A stretch of DNA of 58,666 bases from Stutzerimonas azotifigens DSM 17556 (GTDB taxonomy: Bacteria; Pseudomonadota; Gammaproteobacteria; Pseudomonadales; Pseudomonadaceae): the NCBI RefSeq assembly GCF_000425625.1, contig NZ_KE384419.1:9632-68297 (forward strand), in the 5' to 3' direction. Positions 15,684-29,770 of this stretch are shown one piece after another. Positions within the stretch are counted from its first letter, which is position 1. Every line of letters starts with the position of its first letter. The notes below the pieces were generated by a model that did not search any database, was not told the origin of the DNA, and saw only the letters and a list, made by a program, of their open reading frames with translations. A program made the position numbers and the translations under genes.

Positions 15684-17792
15684 TCAAGCTTTGACCCGCG
15701 TGATCCGCTCCACCCCGGCGAGGGTGCGCAGCTTGCGGATGACCCGCGCCAGGTGCACACGGTCGTGCACGCTGACCACCAGTTGGACGACGCTGATGCG
15801 CCCGTCGCGCTCGTCCATGCTGATCTTCTCGATGTTGCCGTCGGCGGCGTTGACGCTGCTGGCCAGCAGAGCGATGAGACCGCGCTGGTGCTCCAGCTCC
15901 ACGCGCAGCTCGACGTTGAACTCGCCGGTGACGTCCTTCGACCAGGACAGCGAGATGCACTTGTCCGGGTTGTGGCGGATCTCGGCGATGTTTCGGCAGG
16001 TCTCCAGGTGCACCACCATGCCCTTGCCGGCCGACAGATGGCCGACGATCGGGTCTCCGGGGATCGGCGTGCAGCACTTGGCGTAGTTCAGCACCAGGCC
16101 CTCGGTGCCGCGGATCGCCAGCGGGCCCTCGACGTTCGGCGCCTGCTCGCCGTCGCTGGCCAGCAGCCGGCGGGCGATGACGTAGGCCATGCGGTTGCCC
16201 AGGCCGATGTCCTCGAGCAGGTCCTCGAGCACGTCCATGTTGTACTCGGCCAGGACCTGGGCGATGCGCTCGGCGGAAATCTTGTCGAGGCCGCTCTCGA
16301 AGCCTTGCAGGGCCTTGTTCAGCAGGCGCTCGCCGAGGCTGATGGACTCCGAGCGGCGCTGCAGCTTGAGCGCATGGCGGATGTGCGTGCGCGCCTTGCC
16401 GGTGACCACGAAGTTGAGCCAGGCCGGGTTCGGGCGGGCGCCCGGGGCGGTGACGATTTCCACCGTCGAGCCGCTTTCCAGCGCCTGCGACAGTGGCGCC
16501 AGGCGGCGGTTGATACGGCAGGCGATGCAGCTGTTGCCGACGTCGGTGTGTACGGCATAGGCGAAGTCCACCGCGGTCGAGCCCTTGGGCAGCTCCATGA
16601 TGCTGCCCTTGGGCGTGAAGACGTAGACCTCGTCGGGGAACAGGTCGATCTTCACGCTCTCGATGAATTCCAGCGAGTTGCCGGCGCGCTGCTGCAGCTC
16701 GAGCACGCCCTTGACCCACTGGCGCGCGCGGGCGTGGGTGCCCTTGGGCGCTTCCTCGCCGTTGGACTTGTACAGCCAGTGCGCGGCGATGCCGTTGTTG
16801 GCCATCTCCTCCATCTCGCGGGTGCGGATCTGGATCTCGATGGGCACGCCGTGCATGCCGAACAGGGTGGTGTGCAGCGACTGGTAGCCGTTGGCCTTGG
16901 GAATCGCGATGTAGTCCTTGAAGCGCCCCGGCAGCGGCTTGTAGAGGCTGTGCACGGCGCCGAGCACGCGGTAGCAGGTGTCCACCTTGTCGACCACGAT
17001 GCGGAAGGCGTAGACGTCCATGATCTCGTTGAACGCCTTATGCTTGCCGCGCATCTTCTGGTAGATGCTGTACAGGTGCTTCTCGCGGCCGATCACTTCG
17101 CCGTCGAGGCCCTCGCGCTCCAGGCAGTGGACCAGCGATTCCTCGATCTTGTTGACGATTTCCTTGCGGTTGCCGCGGGCGCGGCGCACGGCGGCACGGA
17201 TGCGCTCGGAGCGCATCGGGTGCATGGCCTTGAAACCGAGGTCCTCGAACTCCACACGCATGCTGTGCATGCCCAGGCGGTTGGCGATGGGCGCGTAGAT
17301 TTCCAGGGTTTCCTTGGCGATGCGCCGGCGTTTCTCGCCGGACAGCACCTCGAGCGTGCGCATGTTGTGCAGGCGGTCGGCGAGCTTGACCAGAATCACG
17401 CGGATGTCGCGCGCCATGGCCATGGCCATCTTCTGGAAGTTCTCGGCCTGCGCCTCGGCCTTGGTCTCGAAGTTCATCTGGGTCAGCTTGCTGACCCCGT
17501 CCACCAGTTCGGCGACCGTCTCGCCGAACTGGGCGATCAGCGCTTCCTTGGCGATCCCGGTGTCTTCGATCACATCGTGCAGCATGGCCGCCATCAGGCT
17601 CTGATGGTCCATGTGCATGTCGGCGAGGATGCCGGCCACGGCCAGCGGGTGGGTCACGTAGGCTTCGCCGCTGCGGCGGCGCTGCCCGTCGTGCGCCTGT
17701 TCGGCGTAGAAATAGGCGCGGCGGACCAGGTCGACCTGGTCCTGGCCCAGATAGGTCGAAAGCCGTTCGGCGAGCGAATCGATGCCGGCCAA
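15684..17792 (-). CDS. spoT: Bifunctional (p)ppGpp synthetase/hydrolase SpoT
   Basis: This 702-residue stringent-response enzyme makes and degrades (p)ppGpp. Domains in order: HD hydrolase (MLHDVIEDTG, H72-D73), synthetase (about 200-340; YRVLGAVHSL, GRFKDYIAIPKANGYQSLHT), TGS (about 385-450; VYVFTPKGSIMELPKGSTAVDFAY), a helical/zinc-finger-like region (YAKCCTPIPGDPIVG) and a C-terminal ACT domain (about 625-702). The start is TTG, but AAGGAG seven bases upstream makes it convincing. It follows rpoZ by 58 bases, the usual gmk-rpoZ-spoT order. Confidence 0.97.
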   Translation of the reverse strand: MAGIDSLAERLSTYLGQDQVDLVRRAYFYAEQAHDGQRRRSGEAYVTHPLAVAGILADMHMDHQSLMAAMLHDVIEDTGIAKEALIAQFGETVAELVDGVSKLTQMNFETKAEAQAENFQKMAMAMARDIRVILVKLADRLHNMRTLEVLSGEKRRRIAKETLEIYAPIANRLGMHSMRVEFEDLGFKAMHPMRSERIRAAVRRARGNRKEIVNKIEESLVHCLEREGLDGEVIGREKHLYSIYQKMRGKHKAFNEIMDVYAFRIVVDKVDTCYRVLGAVHSLYKPLPGRFKDYIAIPKANGYQSLHTTLFGMHGVPIEIQIRTREMEEMANNGIAAHWLYKSNGEEAPKGTHARARQWVKGVLELQQRAGNSLEFIESVKIDLFPDEVYVFTPKGSIMELPKGSTAVDFAYAVHTDVGNSCIACRINRRLAPLSQALESGSTVEIVTAPGARPNPAWLNFVVTGKARTHIRHALKLQRRSESISLGERLLNKALQGFESGLDKISAERIAQVLAEYNMDVLEDLLEDIGLGNRMAYVIARRLLASDGEQAPNVEGPLAIRGTEGLVLNYAKCCTPIPGDPIVGHLSAGKGMVVHLETCRNIAEIRHNPDKCISLSWSKDVTGEFNVELRVELEHQRGLIALLASSVNAADGNIEKISMDERDGRISVVQLVVSVHDRVHLARVIRKLRTLAGVERITRVKA

Positions 17793-17850
17793 GGTCAGAC
17801 TCCTTGCCGGTGCGGGCTGTTTGAGCGGCGACTTCGTCCTGGCATGTAGG

Positions 17851-18114
17851 TCAGAGGGCCTCGTTCGGCTCTTCCTCGTACTGGATGAACAGCGGCTCTT
17901 CCTCGACGATCTCGTCTTGGGCGATGACGTCGTAGTCGACCAGGCCGGAGGCGATTTCGCGCAGGGCGACTACGGTCGGCTTGTCGTTCTCCCAGGCGAC
18001 CTTCGGCTCCTTGCCGCCGGTGGCCAGCTGGCGCGAACGCTTGGTGGCCAGCATTACCAGCTCGAAACGGTTATCGACGTTGTCCAGGCAGTCTTCAACG
18101 GTGACGCGGGCCAT
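17851..18114 (-). CDS. rpoZ: RNA polymerase omega subunit
   Basis: This 87-residue protein helps assemble beta-prime and supports ppGpp binding to RNA polymerase. Family signature: [29 protein letters not shown], and [19 protein letters not shown] lies upstream of the ATG. It sits between gmk and spoT. Confidence 0.97.
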   Translation of the reverse strand: MARVTVEDCLDNVDNRFELVMLATKRSRQLATGGKEPKVAWENDKPTVVALREIASGLVDYDVIAQDEIVEEEPLFIQYEEEPNEAL

Positions 18115-18220
18115 GGTGTTCCTCGTGATTCGATACGGAGCCCACGCTACGGGCGGGCGGACTGAGTAGTCTAGAAAATCGCCGATGCGAAGGGAAGGGC
18201 CGCCGAGCGCGGCGCTCGCC

Positions 18221-18987
<767 letters not shown>

Positions 18988-19009
18988 TCAGGCCGAGAGT
19001 CTAGCGCGC

Positions 19010-19873
19010 TCATTCGATGTTCTGGACCTGCTCGCGCATCTGCTCGATCAGCACCTTGAGATTCACCGCCGCCGCCGTGCTGCGCGGGTCGAAGGCCTTG
19101 GAGCCGAGCGTGTTGGCCTCGCGGTTGAGTTCCTGCATGAGGAAGTCCAGCCGCCGCCCGGCCGCGCCGCCGGCGGCGAGCACCCGGCGCACCTCGGCGA
19201 CGTGGGTGCCGAGGCGGTCCAATTCTTCGGCGACGTCGCTCTTCTGCGCCAGCAGCACCATCTCCTGTTCGACGCGTTGGGCATCGAGTTCGATTGCCAG
19301 CTCGGCGAAGCGATCGAGAATCTTCTGCCGCTGGGCGGCAAGCATGTGCGGCACCTGCTCGCGCAGCCGGTCGATATCATCCAGGATGCCGTCCAACCGC
19401 TCGCCCAGCAGCCGTGCCAGTTCCTCGCCCTCGCGCCGGCGACCTTCGCGCAGTTCGTCGAGCGCGCTCTGGAACAGGCCGAGGGCGGCCTTGTTCAGTG
19501 CCTGCGGATCGGCCGCGTCGCCCACCAGCACACCGGGCCAGGCGAGTACCTCCAGCGGGTTGAGCGCGGCGGGGGCGGCGATCAGCCCGGCGACTTCCTC
19601 GGCTGCGGCGATCAGCTGCGCGGCGCGCTCGCGGTCGACCTGCAGCGGCTTGCCGGCGCTGTCCTCGGTGAAGCGCAGGGTGCACTCCACCTTGCCGCGC
19701 GACAGCCCCTGGCGCAGGCGTTCGCGCACCGGGCCCTCGAGGTCGCGGAAGGCTTCCGGCAGGCGCAGGTGCGGCTCCAGGTAGCGGTGGTTGACCGAGC
19801 GGATTTCCCAGCTCAGGGTGCCGCGCGCCGTGGCCTGTTCGGCACGGGCGAAGGCCGTCATGCTGTGGATCAT
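19010..19873 (-). CDS. yicC: YicC family endoribonuclease
   Basis: This 287-residue protein belongs to the YicC/YloC family, recently linked to RNase activity in RNA turnover. MIHSMTAFARAEQ at the N-terminus, SVNHRYLEPHLRLPE, and the C-terminal GRRLDFLMQELNREANTLGSKA (DUF1732) are diagnostic. I chose the ATG at 19873 with GAGAGGTGA upstream. It is divergent from rph and precedes gmk by 67 bases. Confidence 0.93.
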   Translation of the reverse strand: MIHSMTAFARAEQATARGTLSWEIRSVNHRYLEPHLRLPEAFRDLEGPVRERLRQGLSRGKVECTLRFTEDSAGKPLQVDRERAAQLIAAAEEVAGLIAAPAALNPLEVLAWPGVLVGDAADPQALNKAALGLFQSALDELREGRRREGEELARLLGERLDGILDDIDRLREQVPHMLAAQRQKILDRFAELAIELDAQRVEQEMVLLAQKSDVAEELDRLGTHVAEVRRVLAAGGAAGRRLDFLMQELNREANTLGSKAFDPRSTAAAVNLKVLIEQMREQVQNIE

Positions 19874-20012
19874 CGTCACCTCTCGGTCGTGCGTCGAAAG
19901 GGCGTGGATTGTAAAGGAATTCGGCGAAGGGTGTGGCGCCGGGCGCGGCGAGCGGTGCCGGCTTTTTTCGCCGCAGGGCGGACGGTCCACCCAGAAGCTC
20001 GTCGGCTCCCTC

Positions 20013-20018
20013 TATAAT
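20013..20018 (+). promoter_or_regulatory. Probable rph -10 element
   Basis: A perfect TATAAT lies 35 bases upstream of the rph ATG in the yicC/rph divergent region. No good -35 hexamer is seen at 16-18 bases, so the assignment rests on the -10 box and position. Confidence 0.4.
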
Positions 20019-20052
20019 GGCCGCCACTCTCGCCTGACCTAAGGGTTCCACC

Positions 20053-20775
20053 ATGAAGCGTCCCAGTGGCCGCGCAGCCGATCAGCTGCGTCCGATCCGC
20101 ATCACCCGCAACTACACCAAGCACGCCGAAGGTTCGGTGCTGGTTGAGTTCGGCGACACCCGGGTGATATGCACCGCGAGCATCGAGACCGGGGTGCCGC
20201 GCTTCCTCAAGGGGCAGGGCCAGGGCTGGCTGACCGCCGAGTACGGCATGCTGCCGCGGGCCACCGGCGAGCGTAACCAGCGCGAGGCCAGTCGCGGCAA
20301 GCAAGGCGGGCGCACGCTGGAGATCCAGCGCCTGATCGGCCGCTCGCTGCGCGCCGCGCTGGACATGACCAAGCTGGGCGAGAACACCCTGTACATCGAC
20401 TGCGACGTGATCCAGGCCGACGGCGGCACCCGTACCGCCTCGATCACCGGGGCGATGGTCGCCGTGGTCGACGCGCTGAAAGTGCTGAAGAAACGCGGCG
20501 GGCTGAAGGCTGGCGACCCGTTGAAGCAGATGGTCGCGGCGGTGTCGGTCGGCATCTACCAGGGCGAACCGGTGCTGGACCTGGACTACCTGGAGGATTC
20601 GGCCGCCGAGACCGACCTGAACGTGGTGATGACCAGCACCGGCGGCTTCATCGAGGTGCAGGGCACCGCCGAGGGTGCGCCCTTCCAGCCGGACGAGCTC
20701 AACGCCATGCTGGCGCTGGCGCAGGCGGGCGTGCGCCAGCTGTTCGAGCTGCAGCGCGCGGCGCTGGCCGACTGA
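20053..20775 (+). CDS. rph: Ribonuclease PH
   Basis: This 240-residue phosphorolytic 3'-5' exoribonuclease trims the 3' ends of tRNA precursors. Family features: [33 protein letters not shown], the catalytic-site stretch [11 protein letters not shown] followed by [15 protein letters not shown], and [17 protein letters not shown]. Length is full. AAGGG lies before the ATG. It is followed closely by a DUF4870 membrane protein gene. Confidence 0.97.
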   Translation: MKRPSGRAADQLRPIRITRNYTKHAEGSVLVEFGDTRVICTASIETGVPRFLKGQGQGWLTAEYGMLPRATGERNQREASRGKQGGRTLEIQRLIGRSLRAALDMTKLGENTLYIDCDVIQADGGTRTASITGAMVAVVDALKVLKKRGGLKAGDPLKQMVAAVSVGIYQGEPVLDLDYLEDSAAETDLNVVMTSTGGFIEVQGTAEGAPFQPDELNAMLALAQAGVRQLFELQRAALAD

Positions 20776-20785
20776 GGAGGGCGCC

Positions 20786-21157
20786 ATGCGCGACGAGCAG
20801 GCCCTGGTCCCGATGCCCTCGCCGGAGGCCCGGCGCTGGGCGATGCTCTGCCACTATTCGGCGTTCTGCTGGTTCATCGTGCCGATGATCGGCAACGTGC
20901 TCGGCCCGCTGATCCTCTGGCAGCTGAAGAAGGACGCCGATCCCTTCATCGATCAACAGGGCAGGGAGGCGCTGAACTTCCAGATCACCTTCAGCCTCTG
21001 GCTGATGATCTGCGGCGTGCTGGCCTGGGTGCTGATCGGCTTCCCGCTGATGGTGCTGGTCAGCCTGGTCGCGCTGGTGCTGGTGGTCATCGCCGGCATC
21101 CGCGCGAACGAAGGCAAGCCCTATCGCTATCCGTTCTGCTGGCGGCTGGTGAAATAG
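20786..21157 (+). CDS. DUF4870 membrane protein
   Basis: This 123-residue inner-membrane protein shows the DUF4870 layout. An N-terminal RRWAMLCHYSAF is followed by a hydrophobic segment (WFIVPMIGNVLGPLILW), a charged loop with DPFIDQQGREALNFQ, and then two closely spaced membrane helices. Its ATG lies 10 bases after the rph stop with GAGGAGGG before it. Function is unknown across the family. The conserved neighbourhood rph-DUF4870-crc supports a real gene. Confidence 0.9.
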   Translation: MRDEQALVPMPSPEARRWAMLCHYSAFCWFIVPMIGNVLGPLILWQLKKDADPFIDQQGREALNFQITFSLWLMICGVLAWVLIGFPLMVLVSLVALVLVVIAGIRANEGKPYRYPFCWRLVK

Positions 21158-21167
21158 AAAAGCTGGC

Positions 21168-21262
21168 TGCAGGCGGCAGGCGGCAGGCTACAAGCGGCAA
21201 GCAGAAGCTGCGATCGCCACGCTGAGGGCCTGTAGCCTGTAGCCTGTAGCCTGTAGCCTGTT
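21168..21262. repeat. Heptamer arrays in the DUF4870/crc convergent gap
   Basis: On the left are GGCAGGC units leading into GGCTACAAGC. On the right CCTGTAG is repeated four times (21229-21256) plus CCTGTTT, ending at the crc stop. GGCTACA on the left complements TGTAGCC on the right, so a hairpin is possible. It may act as a bidirectional transcription end. Confidence 0.85.
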
Positions 21263-22042
21263 TTAGATACTGAGCGTCCAGTCGTAGTCGACGATCAGCG
21301 GCGCATGCTGTGAGAAGCGTGGCTGGCGCGGCAGGCGAGCGTTGCGCACGAAGCGCCGCAGGCCCGGGGTGAGCACGTGGTAGTCGAAGCGCCAGCCGAG
21401 GTTCAGCATCTCGGCCTGCTCGGTGTCCGGCCACCAGCTGTAGAGGTCGCCTTCGCGGGTGACTTCGCGCAGCGCATCGACGTAGCCCATGGTGCCGAAC
21501 ACCTCGTCCAGCCAGGCGCGCTCGGGCGCGAGGAAGCCGGGCGACTGCTGGCAGTCGCGCCAGTTCTTCACGTCGAGTTTCTGGTGGGCGACGTACAGCG
21601 ACCCGCAGTACAGGTACTCGCGGCGCTTGCGGCGCTGCTTGTCCAGGTAGAGGGTGAAGTCGTCCATGAACTTGAACTTCTGGTTCAGGCTGCCATCGCC
21701 GTCCTGGCCCGAAGGCAGCAGCAGCGTGGCGATGCTGACCTTGTCGAAGTCGGCCTGCAGGTAGCGCCCGTAGCGGTCGGCTGTTTCGAAACCCAGGCCC
21801 ATGATGATCGCCTTCGGTTGCAGGCGCGAATAGAGGGCGACTCCACCTTGCTCGGGAATTTCGGCATCTACCGAATAGAGGAAATACCCGTCCAGTTGAT
21901 AGGCCGGATCGTCGAGTTCCACTACAGAGGCGCGGGTATCCTGCAGGCAAATGACATCGGCATTCTGCGCTTGAAGCCAGCTGAGCAAACCCCGCTGTGC
22001 CGCCGCTTGAATGCCATTCACGTTGACGCTGATGATCCGCAT
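21263..22042 (-). CDS. crc: Catabolite repression control protein Crc
   Basis: This 259-residue protein of the exonuclease III/endonuclease fold (MRIISVNVNGIQAA, DVICLQDTRA) in pseudomonads lacks nuclease activity and works with Hfq to repress translation of catabolic mRNAs. The C-terminal RNARLPRQPRFSQHAPLIVDYDW is characteristic. The position divergent from pyrE is that of Pseudomonas crc. Classical ExoIII-type DNA repair enzyme is the alternative, but length and context support Crc. Confidence 0.95.
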   Translation of the reverse strand: MRIISVNVNGIQAAAQRGLLSWLQAQNADVICLQDTRASVVELDDPAYQLDGYFLYSVDAEIPEQGGVALYSRLQPKAIIMGLGFETADRYGRYLQADFDKVSIATLLLPSGQDGDGSLNQKFKFMDDFTLYLDKQRRKRREYLYCGSLYVAHQKLDVKNWRDCQQSPGFLAPERAWLDEVFGTMGYVDALREVTREGDLYSWWPDTEQAEMLNLGWRFDYHVLTPGLRRFVRNARLPRQPRFSQHAPLIVDYDWTLSI

Positions 22043-22126
22043 AAATGGCCCCTGAAAACACGTGCGTGTATGATAACCGAGCTCTTTGCAATTAGCTAAA
22101 TTCGTGGTTTACGGGGTCTTTCGTTC

Positions 22127-22768
22127 ATGCAGGCGTACCAGCGCGAGTTCATCCGCTTTGCCATCGAACGCGGTGTTCTGCGCTTCGGTCAGTTCACTCT
22201 CAAGTCGGGTCGCACCAGTCCCTACTTCTTCAATGCCGGGCTGTTCGACAGCGGCGCTGCCCTCTCGCAGCTCGGGCGTTTCTATGCCGCCGCCCTGGTC
22301 GACAGCGGCGTACCCTTCGACATGCTGTTCGGCCCCGCCTACAAGGGCATCCCGCTGGCCGCGGCGACCGCCATCGCGCTGGCCGAGCATCACGGCCGCG
22401 ACCTGCCCTGGTGCTTCAACCGCAAGGAGGCCAAGGACCACGGCGAGGGCGGCACCCTGGTCGGTGCGCCGCTGACCGGCCGGGTGTTGATCGTCGACGA
22501 CGTGATCACCGCGGGCACCGCTATCCGCGAGGTCATGCAGATCGTCCAGGCGCAGGGCGCGCAGGCCGCCGGCGTGCTGATCGCGCTGAACCGCGAGGAG
22601 CGCGGGCGTGGCGAGCTGTCGGCGATCCAGGAAGTCGAGCGGGACTACGCCATGCCCGTGGTAAGTATTGTGTCCTTGTCCCAGGTGCTGGAATATCTGG
22701 CCTCGGACGACGCGCTCAAGGCCCACCTTCCGGCGGTGGAGGCCTATCGAGCCGAATACGGAATCTGA
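22127..22768 (+). CDS. pyrE: Orotate phosphoribosyltransferase
   Basis: This 213-residue enzyme joins orotate and PRPP to give OMP in pyrimidine synthesis. The PRPP-binding motif [16 protein letters not shown] is intact, as are [11 protein letters not shown] and [13 protein letters not shown]. It is divergent from crc and followed after 14 bases by a DUF4124 protein gene. Confidence 0.97.
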   Translation: MQAYQREFIRFAIERGVLRFGQFTLKSGRTSPYFFNAGLFDSGAALSQLGRFYAAALVDSGVPFDMLFGPAYKGIPLAAATAIALAEHHGRDLPWCFNRKEAKDHGEGGTLVGAPLTGRVLIVDDVITAGTAIREVMQIVQAQGAQAAGVLIALNREERGRGELSAIQEVERDYAMPVVSIVSLSQVLEYLASDDALKAHLPAVEAYRAEYGI

Positions 22769-22782
22769 TCGAGGGAGAGATC

Positions 22783-23364
22783 ATGATCAAGCCGCTCGCC
22801 TGTGTGTTGCTGATACTCGCCGCTCCGGCCTGGGCGGCCGACGGCGCCGAGCTGTATCGTTACACCAACGACAAGGGAGTGGTGGTGCTCGACCGGCAGG
22901 GCGTACCGCCGCAGTACATTGGCAACGGCTACGAGGTGCTGAACCCGCAGGGGCGGGTGGTGCGCGTGGTGCCGCCATCCAGCCGCGAGGCGCTGCAACA
23001 GCGGCTGGAGGAGCAGGCCCGGGCCAGTTCGGATACCCGTCTGCTGCGCCTGTACGCCAGTACGGGCGACGTCGACCGGGCCAAGGCGCGCAAGCTCGCC
23101 GAGCTGGACAGCGTCATGGGCATCGCCAGCGGCAACCTTCAGTCCCTGCGGACGCAGCAGGCCAACCTGCAGAGCCAGGCGGCCGACCACGAGCGGGCCG
23201 GGCGCAAGGTGCCGGACGCGCTGCTGACTCAACTGGAAGGCCTGAAGAAGGACCAGGCGCGGGTCGAGCGCGACATCGAGCGCTATCGTACGGCGCGGCA
23301 GCAGGCGGAACAGAGCTTCGATGCCGACCGCGCGCGCATCGGCGAGCTGCTCGGCCTGAAGTAG
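22783..23364 (+). CDS. DUF4124-domain exported coiled-coil protein
   Basis: This 193-residue protein has a signal peptide (MIKPLACVLLILAAPAWA). A DUF4124 segment follows (ELYRYTNDKGVVVLDRQGVPPQYIGNGYEVLN, about 22-55), then a long Gln/Arg/Glu-rich helical region likely to form a coiled coil (about 65-185). The ATG follows GAGGGAGAG. It lies 14 bases after pyrE in the same orientation. No enzymatic motif is seen; it is probably a periplasmic structural protein of unknown role. Confidence 0.88.
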   Translation: MIKPLACVLLILAAPAWAADGAELYRYTNDKGVVVLDRQGVPPQYIGNGYEVLNPQGRVVRVVPPSSREALQQRLEEQARASSDTRLLRLYASTGDVDRAKARKLAELDSVMGIASGNLQSLRTQQANLQSQAADHERAGRKVPDALLTQLEGLKKDQARVERDIERYRTARQQAEQSFDADRARIGELLGLK

Positions 23365-23424
23365 GCACGGTGGGATGAAACGACGAGGGCGCCGCAAGGC
23401 GCCCTCGTCGTATTGGTGCGTGTC

Positions 23425-26942
<3,518 letters not shown>

Positions 26943-26977
26943 GGCGGCTTGCGAGCGTTCCTGCTGGTAGGCGTCTG

Positions 26978-27433
26978 TCAGTGGCTGCCGGAGTGGCCGA
27001 AGCCCCCCGCGCCGCGCTGGCTGTCGTCGAACTGGTCGACCAGCTCGAAGGCCGCCTGGATCACCGGTACCAGCACGAGCTGGGCGATGCGCTCGCCGAC
27101 GGCGATGTCGAACGCCTGTTGCCCGCGGTTCCAGCAGGACACCATCAACTGCCCCTGGTAGTCCGAATCGATCAGGCCGACCAGGTTGCCCAGCACGATG
27201 CCGTGCTTGTGGCCGAGGCCGGAGCGCGGCAGGACCAGCGCGGCCAGGGTCGGGTCGGCGATGTGGATCGCCAGGCCGGTGGGAATCAGGAGGGTCTCGC
27301 CGGGCATCAGCCGGGTGTCGGCCTCGAGCATGGCGCGCAGGTCGAGGCCGGCGGAGCCGGGTGTCGCATAGGCGGGCAGGGGGAAGTCGCGCCCGAGGCG
27401 CGGGTCGAGGATCTTCGCTTGAAGCTTGTGCAT
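26978..27433 (-). CDS. dut: dUTP pyrophosphatase
   Basis: This 151-residue trimeric enzyme hydrolyses dUTP to dUMP. All five motifs are visible, including [44 protein letters not shown] and the C-terminal [10 protein letters not shown] arm. It starts one base after the coaBC stop and is followed by algC. Confidence 0.98.
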   Translation of the reverse strand: MHKLQAKILDPRLGRDFPLPAYATPGSAGLDLRAMLEADTRLMPGETLLIPTGLAIHIADPTLAALVLPRSGLGHKHGIVLGNLVGLIDSDYQGQLMVSCWNRGQQAFDIAVGERIAQLVLVPVIQAAFELVDQFDDSQRGAGGFGHSGSH

Positions 27434-27434
27434 G

Positions 27435-28643
27435 TCAGCTCTGGTCGAGGCGGTCGGCGATGAAGGTGACCAGCTGGCGGGCGATGCGCCCCTTGCTGGC
27501 CTGGGAGAAGCGAGTCTGATGCTGCTGGCGATCGATGACCGTGACCGCGTTCTCTTCGCTGTTGAAACCGATGCTGGGATTGGCCACGTCGTTGGCGACG
27601 ATGAGGTCGAGGTTCTTGTCGCGCAGCTTGCGGGTGGCGTAGTCGAGCAGGTTCTCGGTCTCGGCCGCGAAGCCGACGCTGAACGGCCGGTCGGGGCGGC
27701 CGGCGAGGGTGGCGAGGATGTCCGGGTTGCGCACCAGCTCGAGCAGCAGGCCGTCGCCGCGGGTCGGGTCCTTCTTGAGTTTCTGCGGGGCGATCACTTC
27801 CGGACGGTAGTCGGCCACTGCCGCGGCGGCGATCAGCAGGTCGCAGGGCATCGCGGCCTCGCAGGCGGCCAGCATGTCGCGGGCGCTGACCACGTCGATG
27901 CGCTGCACGCGGTCGGGCGTCGGCAGGTGCACCGGGCCGGCCACCAGGGTCACCCGGGCACCCGCCTCGGCGGCGGCCTCGGCGAGGGCGAAGCCCATCT
28001 TTCCCGAGCTGTGGTTGGTGATGTAGCGCACCGGGTCGATGTTCTCCTGGGTCGGTCCGGCGGTGATCAGCACGTGGCGGCCGGTCAGCAGCGCGCGCTC
28101 GAAGCAGTCGGCGGCGGCATGGGCCAGTTCCTCGGCCTCGAGCATGCGGCCGGGGCCGACGTCGCCGCAGGCCTGGCTGCCGGCCGCCGGGCCGAACAGG
28201 CGAAAGCCGCGCTCGAGCAGGCGCTGGGCGTTCCCCTGGGTCGCCGGGTCGCGCCACATCGCCTGGTTCATCGCCGGGGCCAGCGCCACGGGGGCGTCGG
28301 TGGCCAGCACCAGGGTGGTCAGCAGGTCGTTGGCCACGCCCTGGGCCAGGCGTGCCATGAGGTCGGCGGTGGCCGGCGCGACCAGGATGAGGTCGGCCCA
28401 GCGCGCCAGTTCGATGTGGCCCATGGCGGCTTCGGCGGCGGGATCGAGCAGATCCAGGTGCACCGGATGGCCCGACAGCGCCTGCAAGGTCAGCGGGGTG
28501 ATGAACTCGCGGCCGCCCTGGGTCATCACCACCCGCACCTCGGCGCCGTGGTCGCGCAGTCGGCGAACCAGCTCGGCACTTTTATAGGCGGCGATCCCTC
28601 CACCGACGCCCAGCACGATGCGTTTACGATACAGCCGCTGCAT
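27435..28643 (-). CDS. coaBC: Bifunctional phosphopantothenoylcysteine decarboxylase/phosphopantothenate-cysteine ligase
   Basis: This 402-residue enzyme carries out two steps of coenzyme A synthesis. The N-terminal flavin decarboxylase (about 1-190) shows [20 protein letters not shown] and a substrate-recognition region with CGDVGPGRM. The C-terminal CTP-dependent ligase (about 190-402) shows [25 protein letters not shown] and [10 protein letters not shown] chose the ATG at 28643; a TTG six codons upstream is possible. It forms a tight run with dut and algC and is divergent from radC. Confidence 0.96.
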   Translation of the reverse strand: MQRLYRKRIVLGVGGGIAAYKSAELVRRLRDHGAEVRVVMTQGGREFITPLTLQALSGHPVHLDLLDPAAEAAMGHIELARWADLILVAPATADLMARLAQGVANDLLTTLVLATDAPVALAPAMNQAMWRDPATQGNAQRLLERGFRLFGPAAGSQACGDVGPGRMLEAEELAHAAADCFERALLTGRHVLITAGPTQENIDPVRYITNHSSGKMGFALAEAAAEAGARVTLVAGPVHLPTPDRVQRIDVVSARDMLAACEAAMPCDLLIAAAAVADYRPEVIAPQKLKKDPTRGDGLLLELVRNPDILATLAGRPDRPFSVGFAAETENLLDYATRKLRDKNLDLIVANDVANPSIGFNSEENAVTVIDRQQHQTRFSQASKGRIARQLVTFIADRLDQS

Positions 28644-28775
28644 AGGCCTGCCTTGTTGCAATCTGTGAACTGTGCATCCCGACCGGGCCCGGCACGAGCG
28701 GTCGCCGAATGAAAAGGACGGCTAAGATAGCACAGCGCCGACAGGGACAAGCGGCGGGCTCGACAGGGAGAAGGC

Positions 28776-29450
28776 ATGAGCATTCGCGATTGGCCGGCGG
28801 CCGAACGACCGCGGGAAAAGCTGCTGGAGCAAGGCGCTGCGGCGTTGTCGGACGCCGAGCTGCTGGCCATCTTCCTGCGCACCGGCGTGGCCGGCTGCAG
28901 CGCGGTCGACCTGGCCCGCCAGCTGCTGTCGGAGTTCGGCAGCCTGCGCGCCCTGCTCGAGGCCGACCTGCCGCGCTTCAGCGCCCATCTGGGGCTCGGG
29001 CCGGCGAAGTTCGCCCAGCTGCAGGCGGTGCTGGAGATGGGCCGGCGGCACCTAGCCGAACGGATGCGCCGCGACTCGGCGCTGGAAAGCCCGCAGGCGG
29101 TGCGCGACTACCTCAAGGCGCGGCTGCGTCACGAACCGCACGAACTGTTCGCCTGCCTGTTCCTCGACGCGAAGCACCGCGTGCTGGCGTTCGAGGTGCT
29201 CTTCCACGGCACCATCGACGGCGCCAGCGTGTACCCGCGCCAGGTGGTCAAGCGCGCCCTGGCGCACAACGCGGCGGCGCTGATCCTCGCCCACAACCAC
29301 CCCTCCGGCGTCGCCGAACCGAGCCAGGCCGACCGCTCGCTCACGCAGCGCCTGAAGGACGCGCTGGCCCTGGTGGACGTGCGCGTGCTCGATCACTTCA
29401 TCATCGGCGACGGCGAGCCGCTGTCGATGGCGGAGTGGGGGTGGATCTGA
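28776..29450 (+). CDS. radC: RadC/MPN+ (JAMM) domain protein
   Basis: This 224-residue protein has an N-terminal helix-hairpin-helix region ([20 protein letters not shown]) and a C-terminal JAB/MPN+ metalloprotease-like domain. The motif AHNHPSG and downstream D (PSQADRSL) can bind zinc. Despite its old DNA-repair name its biochemical role is unsettled. GGGAGAAGG precedes the ATG. It is divergent from coaBC; octamer and heptamer repeats follow it. Confidence 0.95.
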   Translation: MSIRDWPAAERPREKLLEQGAAALSDAELLAIFLRTGVAGCSAVDLARQLLSEFGSLRALLEADLPRFSAHLGLGPAKFAQLQAVLEMGRRHLAERMRRDSALESPQAVRDYLKARLRHEPHELFACLFLDAKHRVLAFEVLFHGTIDGASVYPRQVVKRALAHNAAALILAHNHPSGVAEPSQADRSLTQRLKDALALVDVRVLDHFIIGDGEPLSMAEWGWI

Positions 29451-29470
29451 AAAGCGGTTGGGAGGTGGGG

Positions 29471-29557
29471 AGGCTGGAAGGCTGGACGAGGGTAGGTGCG
29501 CGGTTCGATACTCGGCCTCAAGCCTCAAGCCTCAAGCCTCAAGCCTCAAGCCTCCTG
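29471..29557. repeat. Octamer and heptamer arrays after radC
   Basis: AGGCTGGA occurs twice (29471-29486), the same unit as in the ridA-spoT gap. CCTCAAG follows five times (29516-29550) plus CCTCCTG. They occupy the first part of the 320-base gap between radC and rpmB; the second part holds the rpmB promoter and leader. Confidence 0.88.
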
Positions 29558-29595
29558 ATGCCCTGTTCCACCCGTCCCCCTCAGCCATCGCGCGC

Positions 29596-29624
29596 TTGTT
29601 GCCCATCCCCCTTTCTGATATAAA
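29596..29624 (+). promoter_or_regulatory. Sigma70-type promoter of rpmB-rpmG
   Basis: TTGTTG (29596-29601) and TATAAA (29619-29624) are separated by exactly 17 bases. A start near 29631 would give a leader of about 140 bases before rpmB. Confidence 0.75.
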
Positions 29625-29727
29625 GCAGCGCTCTTTTCTAGGGGCCCGGTTTCTTCGCTTGAATGTGTAGCCGGCATTACCCTGATGAAACGCGGCGCGC
29701 GGCGCCATCAATCAAGAGTTCAAGCGG

Positions 29728-29751
29728 CCAACCCATGCCGGGTTGGGCATG
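29728..29751 (+). promoter_or_regulatory. Two mutually exclusive hairpins in the rpmB leader
   Basis: CCAACCC-ATGCC-GGGTTGG (29728-29746) and CATGCC-GGGTTG-GGCATG (29734-29751) share bases and cannot form together. They lie about 20 bases before the rpmB start and its GAGG. That position would suit autogenous translational control, but this is inference. Confidence 0.4.
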
Positions 29752-29770
29752 TGGTTTAGAGGGCTGAGGC

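Noticed and set aside
15450..17849. 799-codon plus-strand frame opposite spoT
   Set aside because: Antisense shadow of SpoT: low-complexity Asp/Val/His/Leu bias, no motifs and no ribosome-binding site.
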